DNA of 64,000 nucleotides from Lytechinus pictus (Eukaryota > Echinodermata > Echinoidea > Temnopleuroida > Toxopneustidae): positions 3,402,001 to 3,466,000 of the forward strand of contig NW_026974141.1 in NCBI RefSeq assembly GCF_037042905.1, read 5' to 3'. Shown here piece by piece: positions 24,599 to 38,295 of this stretch. Numbering within the stretch: position 1 is the stretch's first letter; each line of letters opens with the position of its first letter. A program made the position numbers and the translations under genes. A model generated the notes under the pieces. It was not told where the DNA came from. It made no database searches and saw only the letters and a list, made by a program, of their open reading frames with translations.

Positions 24599-27500
24599 AG
24601 TTTCACTCTTTCATATCCAGCCATGTTAATGTTCTATACTTGAGTATAGCAATTATTCTTGTAGAGGAAGCGTTATGCTTTAGTTAGGCCTAATGTGAAC
24701 GGCCCTTAATGGATGAATTAAGTCCAAGAAGGGGAAAAACCCATTTATTTTAGTATCTTATGAAAGCTGCATGTTAAGTGTTGTTTCCTGGATCAAATCG
24801 GTTGTGATCTTCAGCCAAAAATTACTTTCTAGGACTATTCATTGTTTCGCCTTTCAACGAGAAACAGAGAAACGATAACAATTGGTCACCAAGAACTCGA
24901 GTGTCAGCAGCGAGACTTTCAATTTCTGTCCAAGTTTGCAAGAAGTTTTTGTGTGGTTGGATGATTTTCTTTGCTGAAAAAGGGTTTTAGAATTCATAGA
25001 TTTAAACATGGTTTTTAATAGAAAATTACCACTTGCAAAAACATGCCTGATACAAGGCAAGGCATAATATTGTTCGCAGAGACTATTAGAGGGTTTCTCC
25101 AAAGCAGGATTTTAACTGCGGAACCGAACCGTGATGAAAATAAAATGACGTCTTTCTCTGATTCTGATTTTTCTTCATGACAGACATGTTTTATTTATAG
25201 CATGGAAATCCCTGTTAATTGCCTTTTAGAATGATGGAAAATGTATTACTTGTATTTTGCGGTATAAAGGGAGGTATATTCGGTGTCAAATGATAATGGA
25301 AATATGTTTCCAAGTGGAGAGTATTGAAATCAACTCAGTCTTAGGTCTTACACGGTTACTATGATTGCGATCATGGGTAAAAATAAAAAAATTTAACTTG
25401 AAAAAAGACTATACTGTCAATTTGAACTTTGCAGCGATGGCAAATGTCATAAGGGCTGGGTTGTGTCTGGCCCTTAGCAGAAAAAAAAAGAGACAAACTT
25501 TGTCCAAATCTGCGAAATTCCTGAGACGACATACCATTCCTAACCTTCCATTTCCCCTCTGGGATACATTTTCCCAAGATTTTCTCAAGATTTTCTCACT
25601 CTGTTGATAAAAGAAACGAGGAAAAGGGGTGAGTCATCGACTCTGAAAAGTGGGCAGAAAAGAAACAAATGCTTGACCACACATATTGTGAAGAGGATGT
25701 TCCCTTTGGGTCCCCTAATCTGTGTGATTAACCTTAAAGATCTGCTACAAAGAATGGAGTATGTGGGACTGTTGAGAATCACTTTTTATCAGCAGTAACT
25801 CCTTTCAATGAAAAGGATGCATAATTGGAACCTTCCTGCACCCCCCCCCCTTCTTTAAATCTTCATCAAAACTGAAAAGGTGATATTTTAATAGTAGATT
25901 TTAATGACTTTCTTTCTACATGTATATGTATATGCCCACTCCTGATGTTTATTATGATAATAAAGTTGCTTTCATTATACTCCAGTAAACATTCAAATGA
26001 TAGAGTGTACTCAAAGGGTGTTGAGAAATCCTTTTTTTTTTATTTCTGTTGAAAGTTGACCATACTTATGAAGTAAACCATGCTGGAAGCGTACCAAGAC
26101 GTCAAGAGCTGAAGCTGCTTGATGTCTTGCCAAAACTCGGACTAAGAGGAATTTAAATTGATGCGAAGAACAATAGCAAATAACGTAAATATGAAAATAA
26201 GTATTATTTATTCGATCGAGGTTATAAGCATTATCGATTCAAGAGGCTGTGGATGAAAAAGAAAACCTTTTTGGCACCTTTGTCTCTTGTTTGTTATTGT
26301 TACTACTTTGGAATGCTTTCTCTTATTTATTCTTATTGATTGGAGTACTTTTACCAACAACATCTGTGATGAGTAGTTTGTTTTATATATGGAGTGTTGT
26401 GGCAGTGTATATGAACTACCATAACAGAGGGGAGAGGGGGGGGGGGCTTTAGTTTACTGTTATGGAGGGGGGATCCTTGATTAGGACTTAACTTTGTTCA
26501 TAATTAATTATTATCTTTAGCAAGACTAGGAGACAGATTGAAGATTAGGACAAAGGCTTGAAACAGACCAATCTTTGGATGAAAGAAGAGGAATTTTAAG
26601 TCTCTTTGTGGTAGCATCCTCTTTCCAAACCCTGAAGGAAACCGAATATCAGGAAAATAAATCAAAGAGAGGCATGAATAGCATTTTTGGCCCTCTATCC
26701 CTCTCGTTTTGATACACTGTGACGATTTTCTCTCATGGATCCTCCCTTGTGGTGTGGTGGTGTGTGAATAGATTCGGTTTCGGTGGAATGCTTCGCGAAG
26801 GTTTCCGACCGGTCAGTGACTTGGATGAAGTGGGGTGAGCGGAGGGACAAGCAAAATCACCACAGGTCTACTTTTTTGGGGGACCGGAATGTTTCCGTGC
26901 AATTTTCTTACCCCCTTGGCTGCCTCCAGCCAAATGAAAACCAACTTTGGGTTTGCATAGAAGGGTCATGGTTGTTCAAAGAGAAGCAATGAAAAAGCAA
27001 AATCAAAAGAGAGAGAGAGAGAATGGACCCTAGAAGGAAACCAAAAAAAAATACACATAAAGGTGTTCTTTTAGCTCGGGTTGCTCGTGGGCTATCTTTT
27101 CTTCACTCTTTACCACACACTGTGTCTAGAAAATAATGATATAGGCTTGTGTTAACACTTGCCTAAAGTTGTTACATGGATGTATGTGGTTATTTTGCAG
27201 TGTGTTCGATGCTATTTATGATACTGTTAGACTACAACATTGAAATTAATTTTAGATCGTATGAATTTAGGCCTTGTTCCTCGCTGGCACTTTTGCCACT
27301 CAGTTCCCAAATGCTTTCCCATCATCATGTCACGATTTGTAGGCAATTGATTATCGTGCTAGATATCGGTTTGATTTCCAGAAACGTAACTTCAAGTGTA
27401 AACATTGTCTTGTGTGTGAATGTGCCCATACCCCTTACTGTGCGAACTGTTTGATAGAGACACTGACTCACGTTCATGCTGATACTCCAAACAACGTTTT

Positions 27501-28021
27501 CAAAGCGGTGGTTCCAAAGAAAAGGAGAGAAAAAATGAACCGAGCGGGGCAATTTTGTCAGATCATTCAGTCTCTATCGAATAAAAGAAGAAAAACCATG
27601 CAATACAGAATTCTGTATTGCTTTTTCATAGTTTAGGAAAATCTTCTAAAGATCAAATCTTCTTTGTGCAAAAAACTTCGACTCTCTGTAACCTCTTTTG
27701 TTACTATTTTAGGGTAAAACTTGGTTCAAAAGTTTCTTGGGTTTTTATATCCGTCTTTTATATCATAGGAAACTGTAGATTAGCTGAAGAATTTAATGTA
27801 TTTGCTTAGTTGCAAATGGCCCATACAGAGTTACATTTTATGCCTGATGTCATGTAATTTGTTATCTTGTCTTGTTGGCCGTACATGTTACAAAATATGC
27901 ACTCCAGCGGTATTTTAAACTTTTGAAATCTGTGTCTGTGGTATCAAAGTCTAAAGTTAACAGGCAGTATTCTTCATAACGAGTTCATCATTTAAAGGAA
28001 CACTTTGATTTCCAAATGATC

Positions 28022-28424
28022 TTAAAGGTAAATGCTAGTTTTGGTAACGATATCAAAATGAGTTCGTACAGAATCCAATGAAATGATCACCAGAGTGTCT
28101 GTTTGTATAAATAAAACGCATGCGCCAAAGGATTCTGGAAGAAATTTTGTAATTGCTGAGAAATCAGCAAATAAGCACAGGATTCGGGTAGAGCGTCGGG
28201 CCCGACGCTCAAAGCAATAATTATACACTGTCCCACGTGCGCTTATCTGTGTTGGGGAAGTTCAGTCTGAACATTTTTCAGCGTAGATTTCAAGATTTCA
28301 CAAAGTTCAGTTTATGTAACTGTACCAGATCTAGATCCTCGATGATATACTGACAATTAAACTTGGTTTTACAGACTTTCTCATGAAATCAGTGTTTACT
28401 GCAACTACTGGAATTTCTCTTTAA
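28022..28424. repeat. TTAA-flanked MITE with a central perfect palindrome
   Basis: TTAAAGGTAAATGCTAG at 28022 is matched imperfectly by the inverse of the right end (CTGGAATTTCTCTTTAA, ending 28424), with TTAA at both edges. The middle contains a perfect 20-base palindrome at 28191-28210 (GAGCGTCGGG and its complement). Just before it is a short hairpin, TTGCTGA-GAAA-TCAGCAA. No open frame. Confidence 0.7.
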
Positions 28425-30822
28425 CCGAATATCGAAACAAGAAAGGGGGCTATAACATTTTTCAGTTTACTATTTAAGTTCTAACTTAAAGTGTCACCTT
28501 CCTCTGAAATTTAACTTTTCAGTAGTGCCTATATGCTTTCATAATCTCACTATCATCATTTTTTTTAAATATTTCTAGTGTTGAATAGGGTTAATAGTTT
28601 TAATAGGCCTATATATTTAACTCTTGTGCTGAGCCAATTTTCTTGGTGCTTGTTTTGTTGTTGTTGAAAGAGAGAACTTTGAGAAGGTGAATACAGAATA
28701 GGCAATTCGGTAAGGAATCTGTTTAGGAAGAGTGCTTTCAAATCCAAACAATGCTTGGTATAACTTGGGTGTATTGCATTAAATCTGAAATCAAGTCAGA
28801 CTTCCTGTAAGCCCCGTAGATTCCAGTGGTTGCCGACGGTAACCGAGATTCGAAATCCAGCCAGTGCCGTCTCTCTCCTCCTCCCCTCCGCTATAAGGTC
28901 TCCAGTTTCTGTAATCTATAGCGGGAGAATTAAGGTAAAATAGAGTAGAACAAATAACCCAACAGAATCCAACACCTTTTTATATTTCTTCTTTCTTTGT
29001 GTAGAATGTTTCTTGAAAGATCCTTTTTCCTCATACTCAAAAGAATCCACATTCCTTTGCTTTATCCCTGGCTAGTCTCCCATCCGCAGACCCTTCGCCC
29101 GTCACCGTGAGGTAAATATGACACCTTCGGTCTGGCATTCAAACAGATGCTTGTGTATCTCTTGTTTTTGTTGATGCTTGGCTCAAGACTTCAAGAGTTG
29201 CTTGGAGACCATGGGAACAAGAGAGAACAGTGGTTTTCTTCTTTTTTTCCTTCTCAGGCTCAGCTCAGGAAGGTCTCTGGTCGCAAATCTTTCAAGTGAT
29301 ATTACCTGCACAAAGAATGCAGACATGGGTTGACCTGATTGCAAGTTGCAATGACCTGGTACAATTCATTTCTTGTAGGGCAAGTGTTTGCAGCGCACTG
29401 TGTACATGTCTTTTAACTTTCTCCTTTTACTTTCCTGTTCCTGACCTTTGCTCATTTTTATTTTACTACCATCAATTACTCAGGAATGTATTATAGGTTC
29501 CCTGAAGAGCCAGTGGCTTCAAGATGACCCCCCCCCCACATCTCCAATCCATTTTACCTAATGGAAATTTCTTACCCCCCCCCCCCCACAAAAAATAAAG
29601 GATTTTAAGGATACCTTTCTGGTATGAGATTGAGAAGTGTATCTATGGTCATATAAAGTCCATTGACTCTAGTGCCGAGCTCCATGGTCATGTAGGCCTA
29701 TACATGTAACTGTAAGGGAGGAGGAGGCTCAAGTGTAACGATGGACTTGCAAGCTGATAGTAATTCCATCATTTTGATGAAACTATAACCTACAGTATCT
29801 TCAAACAAAATTGTCGAAAGGAAAAAAGTACCATAAACCACCGAATCCTTGGTTATTACGTCTTGTGCTTGTCAAGTGTCTTTGGGACTTGCGTTTCGGT
29901 TACGAAGGGGGTGCCCTCTGCCACCCGCATATAATGATGTAATAAGGCAGATATGATTTTGAACTTTATGGAACTATCGTGTTTCTCCCCGCCAAAAAGC
30001 TCTCCTGTTACCACCAAGCGAGGGAGACTCCAGGGTCTCCTCGTCTCCTGGCTGAACTTTCTAGTCTTGTGTTACAGGCCCTTTCAATTTCTGCTGATGA
30101 TCGATGTTTCGCAATTTGGCCCTATTTGGAAGGGTGGGGGACCTATGACTCGATCAACCATTCATTTCACCTTATACATTGTAATTCTGACATTGTAGCA
30201 AACTGGTTTTTGTCTGGCTTTTTGATAGAAGTGTGCTTTGGACAGTTAAAACTGCATTGGTTTCATGCACCTACCGTATTATTCATTTTAATGCACTGAC
30301 ATGAAAAGGGCCATGTGGGACTGAACTTTGCACTTTGTGAAAATGGTATCCAAGCCTTGTATTGAAGGCTAAGTGGGAAACACTGTGAGACTGTACACAT
30401 TCCACGATGGTTAAACTAGCTGACATCAGTATACCATGCACGCCCCCTCCACCACCCCTTAACCTCGTACAAGCGAACGTGCGGAACGACCATAACATTT
30501 CTCCCCCTTTTTCCCTCCGCAGGACCAATCCCACCGAAATGCATACTTATGAAAATTGAAAGTGGATAGGCTTATGTGTATAGAGATGTTAAACATCTGT
30601 CATCTTTGCATACAGGGCATAATGTTTGCAATGTTACTCCCAACATCTGGACTTCCCATGAAGTTGATTCTTTTCTTGTAGAATGCCCCCTCCTGCCCCC
30701 ATAATAGCTCTATGATCATACAGTACCTTTGCCATTGGTGCACAGGTGTAGGGGAGATTTAACCCCCTGACCCCTCCCACCCCATGGACCATCCCCCAGG
30801 GTCTGCAGTCCAAACAAGGGGG

Positions 30823-30854
30823 AGGTCAAAGGTCACCGAGAGGTCACATGACCT
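30823..30854 (+). promoter_or_regulatory. Nuclear-receptor half-site cluster (DR1, DR5, IR2)
   Basis: AGGTCA occurs at 30823-30828, 30830-30835 and 30841-30846, followed by TGACCT at 30849-30854. The first pair is a perfect DR1. The second and third are separated by five bases (DR5). The last two are inverted with two bases between. Families that bind such sites include HNF4, COUP-TF, RXR heterodimers and RAR. Regulation of cyclin D through this site is inference. Confidence 0.45.
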
Positions 30855-33634
30855 GTGTTAGAGAGATTTATTTCCATGACATTCTTTGGGGGCCCCCATG
30901 TTAGCAGAAACATTGAACAATCTCCCTTCATTTCACATATTATCACTCAAGTTCGATCAATGCATCCTTTGTACTGAAGAGATGAAAGTAAGTGTCCAAC
31001 TACTGGGAAGGTTTATTTGTTGTTCTGCATGAATTTGGAGCTAAATTGCAATTTCAGAAGGAAACCAGTCTGCCATTTTCATCATTGATGAATAAGCAAC
31101 TATTTTTGGTATCACAATACCAGCGGTGCACAAAACAAGAAGTACATGCACTTGGCCCGATTCTGAAAATGAAAATACGGGTAACTCTGCCTAAGTTGAC
31201 TGTCTGTTAGTGGAATATTATAAAGTCAAAGCAATTTTAAGACCAGATTGTTCAAAACATGTTATATATACCTCTTTTAAGTCGAATTTCTCCTAAATCA
31301 AACTGATTTTTTTCTGTGGAGTGTGGTCCCAAAAGATTTGACTTGGGCAGAACTACCTGTAGGAGTGGTCTTCTGTGAAGAAAAAAAAAAATCACTTTTT
31401 AGCCACTTATCTTATGGCGGTCAGATATGACCCATTTCCCTTTTCAGAAGAGTTTGCAATAATTGAGACCACTGTTGGAGAGCATGATTTTGATCAGCTG
31501 TGAGACCTGTTACCAAGGTAGTGAACAGTTCCAGTTGTACCACATTGAGAAAGTTTTGAGTTCGAAATGCAACAGAGCAGGACTCTGCCATGTAGTGGAC
31601 ATCCATTACCCAAGTCCCTTTAAATGGAGGTAAACACTTGTCTAAAGAGCACATGATATAGTTCTTAAAGGCAAGTGTTGACCAACACCAACTTGTTCTT
31701 TGCTTTGCAAGAGAAGGGGATCGATCACAGTGGAGGCCCTCGGGGGTAGAGCCAGGCCTATCTCCGGCCTAAATCAAACATGACCAGGCTCTTTCGTTAG
31801 CACTGTCCGCTTAGAATCAACATGATCCCGATACCGAGATAGGGATTAAATAGTAGACCCTGTGTCTCGTTTGGGGCTAGGTAATTAGGCTAGCATTTTG
31901 TATTTAGACTATAGTTCAGTATGAGGACTTATCAGTTTTTACCCATCAGTTGCAAAAGCAACCAGTATGTTTAAAGAAAATATATGCAACAGTTACCAGT
32001 TCCTTGTTAGCCAGCCTTCCCCTTGGTCTTGTAGCTAAGTTCAACAGTCATAACATTAATTGCTATTTGATACATACTCTTTCCAGGTAACACAGAGTTC
32101 ATGGTTGTCTCAGAACTTCACCTTCAGAAGAAGGTGAAGAGTTGTTTAGCCAATTTGGTATTTTCAAACTTGAATCAGAGATTATATATACCTTATGATG
32201 ATTTGAATTCTTAACCCATTATTCCAGGGGGGGGGATAATCTAGAAAGCTAAAATGCATGGCTTTGTTAAAATGGACTGTGTGAGATATCTCTGTTGGCT
32301 CCAGTATTCTATTGCTGCCTTTGAGATTGTTTTGACTTTCCGACTTTGTTTTCACCCACATAGAGGATGTTATTTCTTTCGTTACAAAATTCCATTTCCG
32401 ATTGAACTTTTGAAAGTTTAAGAAGCAAGGGATGAAGGTGTGTTGGTATGAAGGTGCTTCGTGTCCACCTATACGATTTGAATATGACTTCAAATTTTCT
32501 TATTGAAAGAAAAATGAGTGGAAAAGGATAACTAAAGTAAAGTAGAACATTCTCTGTCAAATTTTCATGTGCTATTGTTTGATAGAAGATGAGGAGAAAA
32601 GTCTTTGGCATTCTAAGTCCCCACTTCATCATTCAATAAGCACTCTAGAACGAAAATCTTAAAACAATGATGACATGGTTGAGTATCTGTACTTTGAAAA
32701 GAGGAGGACAAACTGCTTGTTCCTAATCTAGACCCTGTGTGAACGTGGACGGCATTTTTGCGGTCGAGCGTGGCCGAACACGGTCCCACCCAGAGAAAAT
32801 GTGCCAAGGTCTCGCTTTTTCCGATATCAGGCAAGCCACAATGTTATGTCGACCGCATACATCATGTTCAAAACTGCAGTTGGGGACCGTTGCCTTAGTC
32901 CCACGCAAACATGGGGAAAAAGGGGGGAAAGATGACGAAGAAAAAAATTGGCAGGCCTCCCCTGGATCAGTTTGAAAAATTGAGCGCACCACCGGGTGGT
33001 TTTCTTCCTCGCTCTCTTTTAACTTTTTTTTTCTTTTTAACAAGGATTCTTGGGAAACACTACACACTGTGGGTCTCTCCCGACCAGGTTTGTTGTCATC
33101 GGTTTCCATGACGATAGCCAAAAGTATTGGGTTATCTCTCTCCCCTGTCTAGCCCCAGGGTGGATACGTTGAGGTCTGATTGGTGGAGCCGGGGTACTTG
33201 ACCCTTCTTTCACCCCTATTAGAATCTCTCGGCATACCTGCACGATCTTGAGGTTTTGGAGCTTAAAGGTGCACTCTTTTGTTTTGTGTTTTTGCTCTTC
33301 ATATTCATTTAGAAAATATGAAAATGTACTGCATACCTCAGAAATATGAATAAAGCCTTGGAGATGTTACAAGGATGCAAGTTCCCCATCTAGTTCATGT
33401 TCACTGATGAACTTCTCAAAGTACATTGTATGTTTTTTTATGTTCTGCATAAACATTAATTACAGGTGCTGATTTAGTATTTAATTTCTCCATTAAAATG
33501 AAATTGACAATCTGGTAGGCCTATCAGCCAAGCTTTCTCAAAGTTCATGAAGTGGTTAAGAAGTGGGCATTGGAACTGTGACATTAATCAAAGTTTCCCT
33601 TTTTTCTCTCTCTCTCTCTTTGCTCCCTCTGCAG

Positions 33635-33808
33635 GATCACCTTAACATGGTACGAGATCTAATGGAAAACCTACTAAGTAAGAATCTAGGAACAAGTGCT
33701 TCTAACAAGTCCGCAGAACATCCCTCGGTCTCAAAGACAAGAACCATGAGCGAGAGCGACAAACCAAGCACACCAACCGGCGTAGACGAGGTAGAAATCA
33801 TCTGTTGA
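33635..33808 (+). CDS. ccnd: Cyclin D, coding exon 5 and stop (residues 240-296)
   Basis: This is the last exon. It begins DHLNMVRDLMENLLSKNLG, the final helix of the second cyclin fold, and continues into a Ser/Thr/Lys-rich unstructured tail. The tail ends STPTGVDEVEIIC and aligns with the cyclin D1 end TPTDVRDVDI. Thr285-Pro286 corresponds to the GSK3-phosphorylated Thr286 of human D1 that controls export and turnover. The extra C-terminal IIC follows the conserved acidic stretch. The stop TGA is at 33806-33808. Total length is 296, against 295 for human D1. Confidence 0.96.
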   Translation, partial: DHLNMVRDLMENLLSKNLGTSASNKSAEHPSVSKTRTMSESDKPSTPTGVDEVEIIC

Positions 33809-36800
33809 CAGAAGAACTTACCCTGCGTCCATTGAGACAGTTTGCTGAATATAAACGATAGCGCGTAGCATCCTTGATGAAACGCTGATGTGGATGTTAC
33901 GTTCGAGGTTACCGTTCGTTCGTTAAACGGAGAGCGGGAAATGCGTGACGCTCGGACACAACGAAAAAGTGCAAAGTTATGGTTGCTGTGATGTTGGCTG
34001 TTGTTTCCACCAGCGACAGAGTCGTCGAAGGATCAACTAGTCGCACCAACAAAAAAATAAATAAAAATGGAAACGGGTACCAGAGAATGTTGTAGAGTGT
34101 GCAGTGTCTTATCTCCGTTCTTTGGAAGATAGAAACGGATAAATGCCATCGTAGTTCTACCTCAAAGACTGTTAGATGACCAGAACCCACAAGTGCCGAC
34201 TCTCGATCACATCTCGCCTATGAGATCAAGTTCCGATATCTAGGCAGATCAGCGCCCCCTGTAAGATCATTTCAAGAAGTATGACAGAATGGACTGGGGT
34301 TTGAAGCTCATTTCGGGAAGTACAGCCGAAGGGAAAGGGACTGCTCTTCACAGCGACGTCTTGGGTTTATCTTTTGGAGATGAGACACAGATTCGCCTCT
34401 AATCGAAGGAGGGTAGTTATAAAACAAACAAGGCAGCTGACTATACACATTTTATTCTGTAACTACTCTCTTACAAATTCAACATTTGAAGAAGAAGAAA
34501 AAACATTTTTTATTATCATAAACAGTATCTGCAATAAACATTTGTGCCTTCTAAGACACCATCAACAGGCCAAAATTTGATGTCTTGGATAATCGTTATC
34601 CAAGGTGAATATTTCAGTTCTTGAAATTTGGCTGTCACCGTATGTGCCTTATTTTGTATTTGAAGTAGGATTAGATGAAATGTAGTCAAATGTACATCAG
34701 ACATGCTCTACGGATCAGATTAATCGTTTACTCGGTTGAATTTTCTATGAAACGTTTGTCTGTGGATAATTTCGTGACTCGGTAAACAATCAGGCTCGTG
34801 GCTGAGAGCACTGTCAGACATATTGGGTACTAAATTTTAAAAATTTGTCACTCATCAATGTTACTTTGTTGCAAATTGGCAACATGTAGTCCGATAGCCC
34901 TTATATTGGCTCTAAAAGATCGTGGTAGTTAAAGTGCATAATATTAATAACTACCAATATATGACTGGTTCATGATGAATATGTTGCTGTTATCTCGCGA
35001 TCAAATGCCACAAATATATTATTTTTCGCAAGGTAACGATAGGTTATTTAAATTGTTCTTCTTAGTGGAAAAAGAGCTGAATTCACTTATTGTTTATTCT
35101 CTTTAAATTATAATTTTGTTTATCACTTTATTCATTTTCCTGTTTTATTTGTGTGTGTGCGTGGAGAATGCTTGTGTTTGATGGGCCGATTTTGAAGACT
35201 TATTTTTAAGTTTATTGCAAATATGTATTTAAAAATGCAGCTCTTTTGGAGTGTTGGTACTTTTTTTTTTCATTAATTTTTTTCCCATTATTTCTGCATT
35301 TTGCATGATGCAGTTCTCAAAAGACAATGTGAAAATATGTAGTTCATGTGCCATAAAATTATGAACAGATAAAGACAGTTAAGAAATTTGTACATGAAGT
35401 GCCTTGATGTATTTTAATTTTTTTTACCAAAGGAAGAGAGGGGGCTATAGAATCAATGAAATTGCATTTCCATGTACTGATCTTGAAAGAATTCTTGATT
35501 TTTTTGTGTGTCGCTGGCCCGAAATATTTTTCAATCATTCCGAGATGTGAGAATTCCAGAATTAGTACCCAGATTTCCAAGTTCTAATGAAATTAATACC
35601 ATTCCGATTGATCATTCCAAAGAAAAGAAGAAAAATAATCACATGGACGTATATGTGGCTAGCCGGAAGGAGGAAATGAAAATGTGTTAGATTTTATTAT
35701 GTACAGGCATTAAAATGTCAAAATTTAAAACTTTTTGATCATAAAGTTCAAATTTTAAGGAATGTTGGGTGTTTTTTATATACACTGTTTCAAATAATGT
35801 TGTCAAAATGTTACTGTTTTTTTCTTCTTCTGATTAGGTATAGAAAGAATTGACAATTTTGTCTTTGCAATTATGATGTTATGAAAATGTTAATTGATGT
35901 TTACAGAGCTTGCCCACATATTTTCACGTTCATGATGATACGACATCGTGAATTAGACGAGTGTTTTGGAGTAGGACTCAGAAGGAAAAAAAATTCCTAC
36001 TCAGAGTGTCTGAATTATGTTCCACTATAGTCAATAGATTGTATTATATCTGCCTCTCGTGCCAGAATCAATTTGGAAACTCATTCTGTTCATAAGCAGT
36101 ACTTCCAATCAGAGTTATGTACAATCACACGTTCCTTCCATTTTTTAAACTTGACCATTTATATAGAAAAAAAGAAAAAAAATAGTACTAGTTGATTAAA
36201 AAAAAGTTATGTGGTGTTTTTTTGCAAGAATATATCCATTTTGGTGTGTTAACCTTGTAAGATTTTTTACATTTATATAACTCAATTGGAATACAATTTT
36301 TTAATTGATTTGTACGATAAAGTTCTTCCATTACTCTCTTTTTTAAGCTAGAAGAGAAATTATAGTTAGTGTCTGAATTTTGAGACTAGATGGGAATTTG
36401 CGGAACACGTTTGATTGCGTTTGTTAAACTGAGTATAAAGTTATATGAAAGAGTGAGTGAGTGAAACAATCGAACAAATTATAGTGAGTTTGCTGTGCCC
36501 TTTATCAATAAAAATATATTATTCCCCCCCTTAAGAAGTGTTAAATCTACGGCATTAATGATGTGAGTTTTGGTTTTGTAATCCATTTTTTTTTCTTGTG
36601 AAATGTTCCTTCTGTGTCTCATTGTCTTCATGTGTGTCTTGTTCCCTCACTCTTTTTTTTTTTTTATATATTCCAACTTTTTCTGGACTTTGGAAATTTT
36701 GTGAGGGGTTGTCGAACGAAACAGTAAGAAACAGATTATATTGCAGACAAACAGGAGTACTTAACTACATGATATATATTATATTGTGCACTAAAAATGC

Positions 36801-37620
36801 AAATCTTTGTTATCAGTATAATGTTTAATTTAAGCCATGTTTATGACGATCTATCCTGTATGAAGTATATGTTGCATTGTAAACCCTATTAATTAGTGTT
36901 AATTGAAAATGTTGAATTATTAATGTTAAATCCTTACAAATGTGTTGATAAATTCATTGACATTTTTCTCAAATTAGAACTCCATGTTATGTTGTGGAGG
37001 CAATTATTGCAAATTTTTATCAGATGTACGCTGTATATTCTCTGCGGTGTTTACATCAGTTTATAGAGCTTTAATGATATACCTTGATTATGTTATTCCA
37101 GAGATAGCAATGAACACCCGTTTTCAACTTATCACAAAATTTTCCATTATCAACTTATTTAAAAAATTTCTTCAAGACTTCGCTATTTCTTGTGTAACTT
37201 TGTGCACATTCTTTGTGTCTTCTTCTCCACCTTATTATCAATTGAACAGCGCTTCTTCTTTTTTTTCAGTCCGTGTTTTCTTATAACATTTCTTACCCAT
37301 TTTCGATGCTTAAAGTTGAAGTGCAGTTTACATATGGGTGATATACAATAAAAATTTATACCTTTTGATAGCATCTAAACGTATTGCAATCTAAAACACA
37401 ACAAGCTGAATTTCACAGGGGTTAGGGAGTTATTATTGTTACATATTTTTAGGTGTTATCTTCAGTTTCCCTGTGAAGTTTAGCTTTTTGTGTTTTGGAT
37501 GCATAGTTGCTATAGTGTGGAGAGCTGTGATATATTAATAATTGGTATTATTATTATTATTTGTGAGAGTCCTTCTGAGTGAAAATGAAAAAATAAAACA
37601 GAGTAAACCAGAATTATATT
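33809..37620 (+). other. Cyclin D 3' UTR, probable extent
   Basis: No gene is visible after the stop; the sequence becomes very AT-rich with many ATTTA strings. AATAAA signals lie at 34056, 34533, 36507, 37347 and 37592, so several poly(A) sites are possible. The last is followed by a GT-rich stretch near 37620, as expected of a cleavage region. A UTR of up to 3.8 kb would be similar in scale to mammalian cyclin D1. Only transcript data can fix the end. Confidence 0.5.
37592..37597 (+). terminator. Candidate distal polyadenylation signal
   Basis: AATAAA followed about 25-40 bases later by TTGTGTGATGTGACTTT, a GU-rich downstream element. It lies just before the GAT microsatellite. Confidence 0.4.
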
Positions 37621-37721
37621 GTGTGATGTGACTTTATTCTATTGTAATTCATCAATATTGGAAGTTCAGGATGTTGAAAATTATATTGAGAAACTGGTCA
37701 TGGTAACAAAGGGTCAGTGGT

Positions 37722-37953
37722 AGTGGTTGAGATGATGATGGTGGTGATGATGATGATGGTGGTGGTGGTGGTAATGGTGATGATGGTGGTGATGATGATG
37801 ATGGTGATGATTGGGATGGTGATGATGATGGTGGTGATGGTGATGGGGATGATGATGATGATGGTGGTGATGATGATGATGGTGATGGTGGTGATGTGAC
37901 GATGGTGATGATGATGGTGGTGATGGTGATGATGATGATGGTGGTGGTAATGG

Positions 37954-37984
<31 letters not shown>

Positions 37985-38010
37985 GATGATGATGATGGTG
38001 GTGGTAATGG

Positions 38011-38041
<31 letters not shown>

Positions 38042-38141
38042 GATGATGATGATAATGGTGGTAATGGTGATGATGAAGATGATGGTGGTGATGGTGATGA
38101 TGGGGATGGTGATGGTGATGGTGATGATAATTGTGATGATG

Positions 38142-38173
<32 letters not shown>

Positions 38174-38295
38174 GATGATGGTGATGATGGGGATGGTGAT
38201 GATGATAATGGTGGTGATGATGATGATTATGGTGATGATGGTGATGATGATGGTGATGGGGATGATGATGACGATAATTATGATGGTGATGAATA
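37722..38295. repeat. (GAT/GGT)n trinucleotide microsatellite
   Basis: Over 570 bases of interspersed GATGAT and GGTGGT triplets. The reverse complement reads as poly-histidine and the forward as Met/Val runs; both are by-products of the repeat, not genes. Confidence 0.97.

Larger units (their letters stand above)
21992..33634 (+). other. Cyclin D intron 4
   Basis: The largest intron, 11.6 kb, donor GTAAGT and acceptor CTGCAG. It contains an inverted repeat (24343-24598), a TTAA-flanked MITE (28022-28424), C tracts near 25842, 29527 and 29574, and a nuclear-receptor half-site cluster (30823-30854). Several acceptor-like sites precede short open frames (for example before 29258), but none connects to a donor in a convincing way. 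Confidence 0.85.

Noticed and set aside
29258..29480. Possible extra cyclin D exon after a strong CTCAG acceptor
   Set aside because: Exons 4 and 5 already join in phase and align across the junction with vertebrate cyclin D. Inserting this segment would disrupt the final helix.
32723..33121. 132-codon minus-strand frame in cyclin D intron 4
   Set aside because: No recognised domain, low-complexity Lys/Glu/Ser content, and no supporting splice or promoter signals. It may be chance.
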